Origin: Moorena producens 3L
GTDB taxonomy: Bacteria > Cyanobacteriota > Cyanobacteriia > Cyanobacteriales > Coleofasciculaceae
NCBI RefSeq assembly: GCF_000211815.1
Contig: NZ_GL890828.1
Span: 21,626-85,625 of the forward strand
Direction of reading: 5' to 3'
Length of the DNA: 64,000 nucleotides
Part shown: positions 60,179 to 64,000 of the stretch, in pieces
Layout of the letters: each line of letters starts with the position of its first letter
Numbering within the stretch: position 1 is the first letter of the stretch
Program-made: the position numbers and the translations under genes
The notes under the pieces: model-generated
What the model saw: the letters and a program-made list of their open reading frames with translations, nothing else
What the model was told of the DNA's origin: nothing
The model's database searches: none

Positions 60179-60535
60179 TCAAGCGTAAAATTCAATATCC
60201 TCTCCACACTGATCCACTAGGTAACACAGAGCCCGAAAACGTAGGCTAGCTAATTGCTCGTAGAGAGGGTTGAGCTTACATAGGGGAGGGATGTGTAGTA
60301 CTAAGTGACCGAAAAGTTTTAAATCCCGCTCAAAGGGACATTGACCAGGAATAATTTTGGAGAGGAATCTAGCTAGGGTTTGATCTGTAATTTCTATTTG
60401 ATCCAGCCATCGGCGCACAGGTTTTAGTAAATCAACACGTTTGTTGGGCAGTGGATCACGCGGAGTTAGACTGGTATTGAGATCAGCTACCTGTGAGAGG
60501 GATGGATTGGTACTTTGCTTGTTAGTTCTGAACAT
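60179..60535 (-). CDS. Mo-dependent nitrogenase C-terminal-domain protein
   Basis: A protein of 118 residues. LLKPVRRWLDQIEITDQTLA, IPGQCPFERDLKLFGHLVLH, IPPLCKLNPLYEQLASLRFR and ALCYLVDQCGED match the Pfam Mo-nitro_C family. Despite the name this domain is a stand-alone small protein in cyanobacteria, conserved Cys included, with no demonstrated role in nitrogen fixation. No nif gene is in the window. ATG with no obvious ribosome-binding site. Confidence 0.85.
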   Translation of the reverse strand: MFRTNKQSTNPSLSQVADLNTSLTPRDPLPNKRVDLLKPVRRWLDQIEITDQTLARFLSKIIPGQCPFERDLKLFGHLVLHIPPLCKLNPLYEQLASLRFRALCYLVDQCGEDIEFYA

Positions 60536-60587
60536 GGCTATACATCTCTAAATTTAATCAATAAAGTCCTCAGCTAAGGCATTCCTA

Positions 60588-60637
60588 TAGGTGCCCTTGA
60601 CCTTGGCGAATTAAATTCGCCACGGGTCGCACCTGTG
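60588..60637. repeat. AGGTGCG hairpin
   Basis: AGGTGCCCTTGACCTTGGCG, AATTAAATT, then CGCCACGGGTCGCACCT. Same family as 48679-48788 and as the inserts in elements A, C and F. Confidence 0.75.
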
Positions 60638-60759
60638 GAATGGCTTTTGCAGAGTTCTAATTAAGTAGGTAGACATCAAGTAATCAAACACGATTACTAT
60701 TGAGCTGTATTGCCATATTGGCGGTAATTTATAAAAATTTATATAGCTATAATTCATAG

Positions 60760-60883
60760 CATGTCCGGTCGCCTAGGTATTGTAAAGCTTGTGTAATTAG
60801 TAATAGGTAATTGGGATTACTCCCGAGTTATTACCTATTACCACAAATAACAACTATAAACACTACCAAAACAACCGGACATG
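60760..60883. mobile_element. 124-bp element with CATGTCCGGT ends
   Basis: CATGTCCGGT (60760-60769) and ACCGGACATG (60874-60883) are perfect inverted ends. The interior has a second dyad (TAGGTAATTGGGATTACTCC with GAGTTATTACCTA). Related sequence without intact ends occurs at 55054-55140, and a partial right end at about 61195-61235. Confidence 0.7.
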
Positions 60884-60939
60884 AGCTCAATTGTTACCAC
60901 TTAACTTATTAGGTAAGCTTTCATCATTCAGCATTCAGC

Positions 60940-61195
60940 TATCAGCCATTCTTAATCAGCTTTCAGCTCAAAGCCATAATAAATAAGCTTCTTGAACGCG
61001 CACGCGTGGCCTTTTGGCCAGGGTTTTCCATTCTTAAAAAGCTGATATATTACCTTATTTCAAGCATAAAAATACAATGGAAAAGTTTGGTAAAGGTTAA
61101 AAGAAGAAAGACCAATCAAACTATGAAATTTTGATAAAACTAATTGGTTGACTGTTGGCTGTTGCTGGTGAACACTCAACAGCCAACATCTTATG
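60940..61195. repeat. Duplicated intergenic blocks, first copies
   Basis: 60940-61045 (TATCAGCCATTCTTAATCAG to TTCTTAAAAAGCTGA) recurs at 61299-61404 with very few changes. 61081-61195 (AAAGTTTGGTAAAGGTTAAA to AACAGCCAACATCTTA) recurs at about 61798-61911. The second block contains a GTTGGCTGTTG/CAACAGCCAAC hairpin. No gene. Confidence 0.8.
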
Positions 61196-61298
61196 ACACT
61201 ACCAAAACAACTGCACAGGAGCTCAAGTGTTACCACTTAACTGATGAGCTAAGACTTCAGCATTCAGACTTGGCTAAAAGCCACGCTACTTGAGGTGT

Positions 61299-62100
61299 TA
61301 TCAGCCATTCTTAATCAGCTTTCAGCTCAAAGCCATAATAAATAAGCTTCTTGAACGCGCACGCGTGGCCTTTTGGCCAGGGTTTTCCACTCTTAAAAAG
61401 CTGACATTACCCTGGGTAAGCTCATCTAAATTTGTATCAAAAACTACAGATAAAGGTTTAAAGATGGTATTATAATTATAATTTAATTTTAATTAATGTT
61501 AACAAACTGCCTATATTCTCAATAATCCTGTTATTTCTTCTGTGATTTGAGAAAGCTGGAAATTTTAATTGCGATTCGACATTACCGACGCGGGGCGCGT
61601 GCCCGACGACTTCTTTTTTTCTTGCTCAAAGTAAGCCAAGATATTGGACTCGATAGGACTAATATACTGGTTTTTACCGACGCTTTTACCAACTTCAATG
61701 AAAATAGGTTAACTGCTTATTTTCAGTTACAATTTATACTAAATTCTATGAGCTGACCATCACAGCTTACCTGATTTCAAGGACAAAAATACACAACAAA
61801 GGTTTGGTAAAGTTTTAAAGAAGAAAGACCAATCAAACTATGAATTTTTGATAAAACTAATTGGTTGATTGTTGACTTTTGCTGGTGAACACTCAACAGC
61901 CATCATCTTATATGATCTCATACCAAGTTGCGCTCAAACGTACAACTTTCTCTTCCCCCAATCTTCCCATCTCCCCATCTCCGGATCTACTATCTTTGAA
62001 TGCAACTCGGTATCAGGATAATTACCCTTAATAAAAACCTCCCCCATCTCCCCATCTCCCCATCTCCCCACACTCCCCAGTTACCAATTACTGATTAGGG
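61299..62100. repeat. Duplicated intergenic blocks, second copies, and CATCTCCCC array
   Basis: The second copies of both blocks lie here, separated by an AT-rich stretch with GACGCGGGGCGCGTGCCCG (61589). Short open frames (61290, 61547) have no protein features. A CATCTCCCC nonamer array occurs at 61966-61985 and 62044-62080. The mfd stop follows. Confidence 0.75.
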
Positions 62101-62109
62101 AGTGTGGGA

Positions 62110-64000
62110 TTAGGAATTAGGGATTGGGGATTGGGGTAACCCAACCACAGTCGGTTCTGGCAGTGCGCCTTGCATCTTGCCTAACCAGTCAATCAGGCTC
62201 TCTAGCTGTTTATTCGTCTTGAGCAGACCTAAACCACGAACCGTAACTTTACCAGGAGAATAGACAAAACGCGATCGCAAATGTTGGGGCAGGTTCTCTT
62301 GCAGTAACTTCCAGGCTGGTTCCTCCATGGGTGTTTCTAGGAGAATGTGTTGTTTACCCTCAGGTCGAATTCGGGAAAATCCCAAAGACTTCCCTAACTG
62401 TTTTAGCTCCATCACCCGCAGTAATTGCTCTGCCACGGAGGGAATTGGACCATAGCGATCGCTCCAATCTGCTGCGATCTGTGCTAACTCCTTTTGGGAG
62501 GCTGCTGCAGCTACTCCTCGATAAGCACTGATTTTTTGGTCTATATCTGGAATATAGTCAGCGGGAATAAAGGCTGTAATCTGAAGGTCAATCTGAGTAT
62601 CATCTACTTGGGGAATTTCTTGCCCTTGAATTTCCTTAATCGCTTCTTGCAGCATTTCCATGTAGAGGTCAAAGCCAATGGCTTCCATCTGACCGGATTG
62701 TTCTACACCTAGGAGATTCCCCACCCCTCGAATTTCCATATCCCGGGTTGCTAACAGATAACCTGACCCGAGTTGAGTGAACTCCTGAATTGCTCGTAAG
62801 CGTTTCTTGGCTGCTTCTGAGAGTACCTTCTGGTTAGGATAAAGTAACCAAGCGTGGGCTTGAATCCCCGCCCGACCTACTCGTCCTCGCAATTGGTAGA
62901 GTTGGGCAAGACCAAATTTGTGAGCATCTTCGATCACAATGGTGTTGACTCTAGGAATATCTAGCCCAGATTCAATAATCGTAGTACACACTAGGATATC
63001 TGCCTCACCGTTGCTAAAGGTGAGCATAATTGACTCTAATTCTGCTGGGTCGAGCTGACCGTGAGCAATGGCGATTCTGGCCTCAAGGATCATTTCCCTG
63101 AGTTCCGCAGCAACTTCTTCAATCCCTTCAACGCGAGGTACGACATAGAATACCTGACCGCCTCGGTCAAGTTCCATACGAATGGCGGTGCGGACAGCTT
63201 CTGGTTTATAGGGAGATAAGTGGGTTTTAATGGGACGCCGTAAGGGTGGTGGTGTAGTAATTAAACTCATTTCTCGTACCCCCGATAAGGACATATAGAG
63301 GGTACGGGGAATGGGAGTAGCGCTGAGGGTCAATACATCTACCTGAGTTTTGAAAGATTTAATTTTTTCCTTCTGGTTGACACCAAACCGCTGTTCTTCA
63401 TCTATCACCAGCAGCCCTAACTCTCGAAACGTTACACTTTTCCCTAGCAACTGATGGGTACCTACCACCACATCTAACTCCCCAGTTTTAAGGCGTTGAA
63501 GAATATCACGCTTTTCCTGGGGGCTACGAAAGCGGTTGAGTAGACCGACATTGATGGGGTAGGGAGAAAACCGTTCTTTGATGGTATGATAATGCTGCTG
63601 AGTAAGGATAGTGGTTGGGGCAAGGAAAGCTACTTGCTTGTTAGAGGTCACAGCTTTAAAAATAGCCCGAATTGCCACTTCTGTTTTACCAAACCCCACA
63701 TCCCCACAAACTAAGCGATCCATAGGGCGATCGCTCTCTAAATCCCGTTTCACATCCTGTATCGCCTTGAGTTGGTCAGGAGTAGGTTGGTAGGGGAAAG
63801 AATCTTCTAATTCCTGCTGCCAAGGGGAATCCGCTGGAAAGCAATAACCAGACTGCTGTGCTCGCTGGGCATAGAGCTTCAGCAAATCCACCGCTACTTT
63901 CTTAATACTTTTACGGACACGATTTTTGGTTTTCTCCCAGGTTTTACCAGACATCTTGTGGAGTTGAGGCAAACCCGTACCTGTATGTCGAAACCGAGAT
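62110..64000 (-). CDS. mfd: Transcription-repair coupling factor Mfd, C-terminal part
   Basis: It is a DNA translocase that removes RNA polymerase stalled at lesions and recruits UvrA. The reading frame stays open to the window edge (residues read SRFRHTGTGLPQLHKMSGKT), so about the last 629 residues are present and the UvrB-like N-terminal half lies outside. Visible parts are the end of the RNA-polymerase-interacting domain, Walker A GDVGFGKTEVAIRA, the VIDEEQRFGV box, LSATPIPRTLYMSLSG, the second RecA lobe with STIIESGLDIPRVNTIVIE-type motif (here TTIIESGLDIPRVN) and QLRGRVGRA, and the C-terminal TRCF domain (IQEFTQLGSGYLLATRDMEI, RYGPIPSVAEQLLRVMEL). Confidence 0.96.
   Translation of the reverse strand, partial: SRFRHTGTGLPQLHKMSGKTWEKTKNRVRKSIKKVAVDLLKLYAQRAQQSGYCFPADSPWQQELEDSFPYQPTPDQLKAIQDVKRDLESDRPMDRLVCGDVGFGKTEVAIRAIFKAVTSNKQVAFLAPTTILTQQHYHTIKERFSPYPINVGLLNRFRSPQEKRDILQRLKTGELDVVVGTHQLLGKSVTFRELGLLVIDEEQRFGVNQKEKIKSFKTQVDVLTLSATPIPRTLYMSLSGVREMSLITTPPPLRRPIKTHLSPYKPEAVRTAIRMELDRGGQVFYVVPRVEGIEEVAAELREMILEARIAIAHGQLDPAELESIMLTFSNGEADILVCTTIIESGLDIPRVNTIVIEDAHKFGLAQLYQLRGRVGRAGIQAHAWLLYPNQKVLSEAAKKRLRAIQEFTQLGSGYLLATRDMEIRGVGNLLGVEQSGQMEAIGFDLYMEMLQEAIKEIQGQEIPQVDDTQIDLQITAFIPADYIPDIDQKISAYRGVAAAASQKELAQIAADWSDRYGPIPSVAEQLLRVMELKQLGKSLGFSRIRPEGKQHILLETPMEEPAWKLLQENLPQHLRSRFVYSPGKVTVRGLGLLKTNKQLESLIDWLGKMQGALPEPTVVGLPQSPIPNS

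Noticed and set aside
60179..60535. Nitrogen fixation inferred from the Mo-nitrogenase C-terminal-domain protein
   Set aside because: The domain is widespread as a small protein in cyanobacteria, without nif genes nearby.
61547..61756. A 69-codon open frame
   Set aside because: No start context, no conserved motif, and it lies between duplicated non-coding blocks.

Overview
The window looks like a piece of chromosome from a large-genome filamentous cyanobacterium. Indicators are frequent HIP1 octamers (GCGATCGC), a Psb27 photosystem II assembly lipoprotein, a CAAD/CURT1-like thylakoid protein, a HetZ-family protein, a ferredoxin-type heme oxygenase, a cyanobacterial Fur, many Uma2/DUF4058/Rpn genes and very heavy loads of heptamer tandem repeats and palindromic mini-elements. 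The style fits a marine Moorena (Moorea)-type genome, but the genus is inference only.

Layout. 1-2.2 kb is gene-free and made of nested repeats. 2.2-7.4 kb carries hsp20, a DUF2470 protein, hetZ, remnants of an IS200/IS605-like element, a CAAD protein and rpe. 7.6-10.1 kb has a GHL10-type glycosidase-like protein and psb27. 10.3-14.5 kb is a complete pstS-pstC-pstA-pstB phosphate uptake cluster behind a clear Pho box. 14.6-17.9 kb holds bioB, bioY, lspA and fur. 17.9-21.0 kb has an oligopeptide-type ABC ATPase, a TetR regulator and two membrane proteins behind a textbook promoter overlapped by a large double palindrome. 21.6-24.0 kb is a fused FHA-FHA-ABC exporter. 24-34.5 kb is an accessory zone: a small-protein family member, a secreted PAN-like protein, an Rpn nuclease, a RelE-type toxin-antitoxin pair, Uma2 and DUF4058 genes, rsmG and an ECF-type ATPase, separated by repeats. 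34.7-42.2 kb has a TPR protein, a GIY-YIG protein with carA, a STAS protein (apparently with an ATT start), mini-RNase III, rlmB and small conserved proteins. 42.4-47.6 kb is a three-gene operon of a 1098-residue TPR-CHAT (caspase-fold) protein, a small protein and a coiled-coil membrane protein, probably a conflict or programmed-death system. 48-64 kb contains minisatellites, a second Rpn protein, the second small-family member, a large membrane-anchored protein, two paralogous GT4 glycosyltransferases and a GT2, ho1, a Mo-nitrogenase C-terminal-domain protein and the 3' part of mfd.

The most distinctive content is the mobile palindromic material. (i) A 99-100 bp MITE has two copies, each with a perfect 8-bp target duplication; one copy sits in frame inside the TPR-CHAT gene and adds 36 codons. 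(ii) A roughly 107-bp MITE with TATAGCAG ends has four copies, one of which is interrupted by a 183-bp modular element, giving an empty/filled site pair. (iii) That modular element exists in six copies built from left and right half-units present in equal number (1:1, 2:2, 4:4), as if it grows by insertion into its own centre. (iv) Two 101-bp elements of identical length keep a stem by four compensatory base-pair changes, evidence for a structured RNA. These were read by eye and need alignment against the whole genome.
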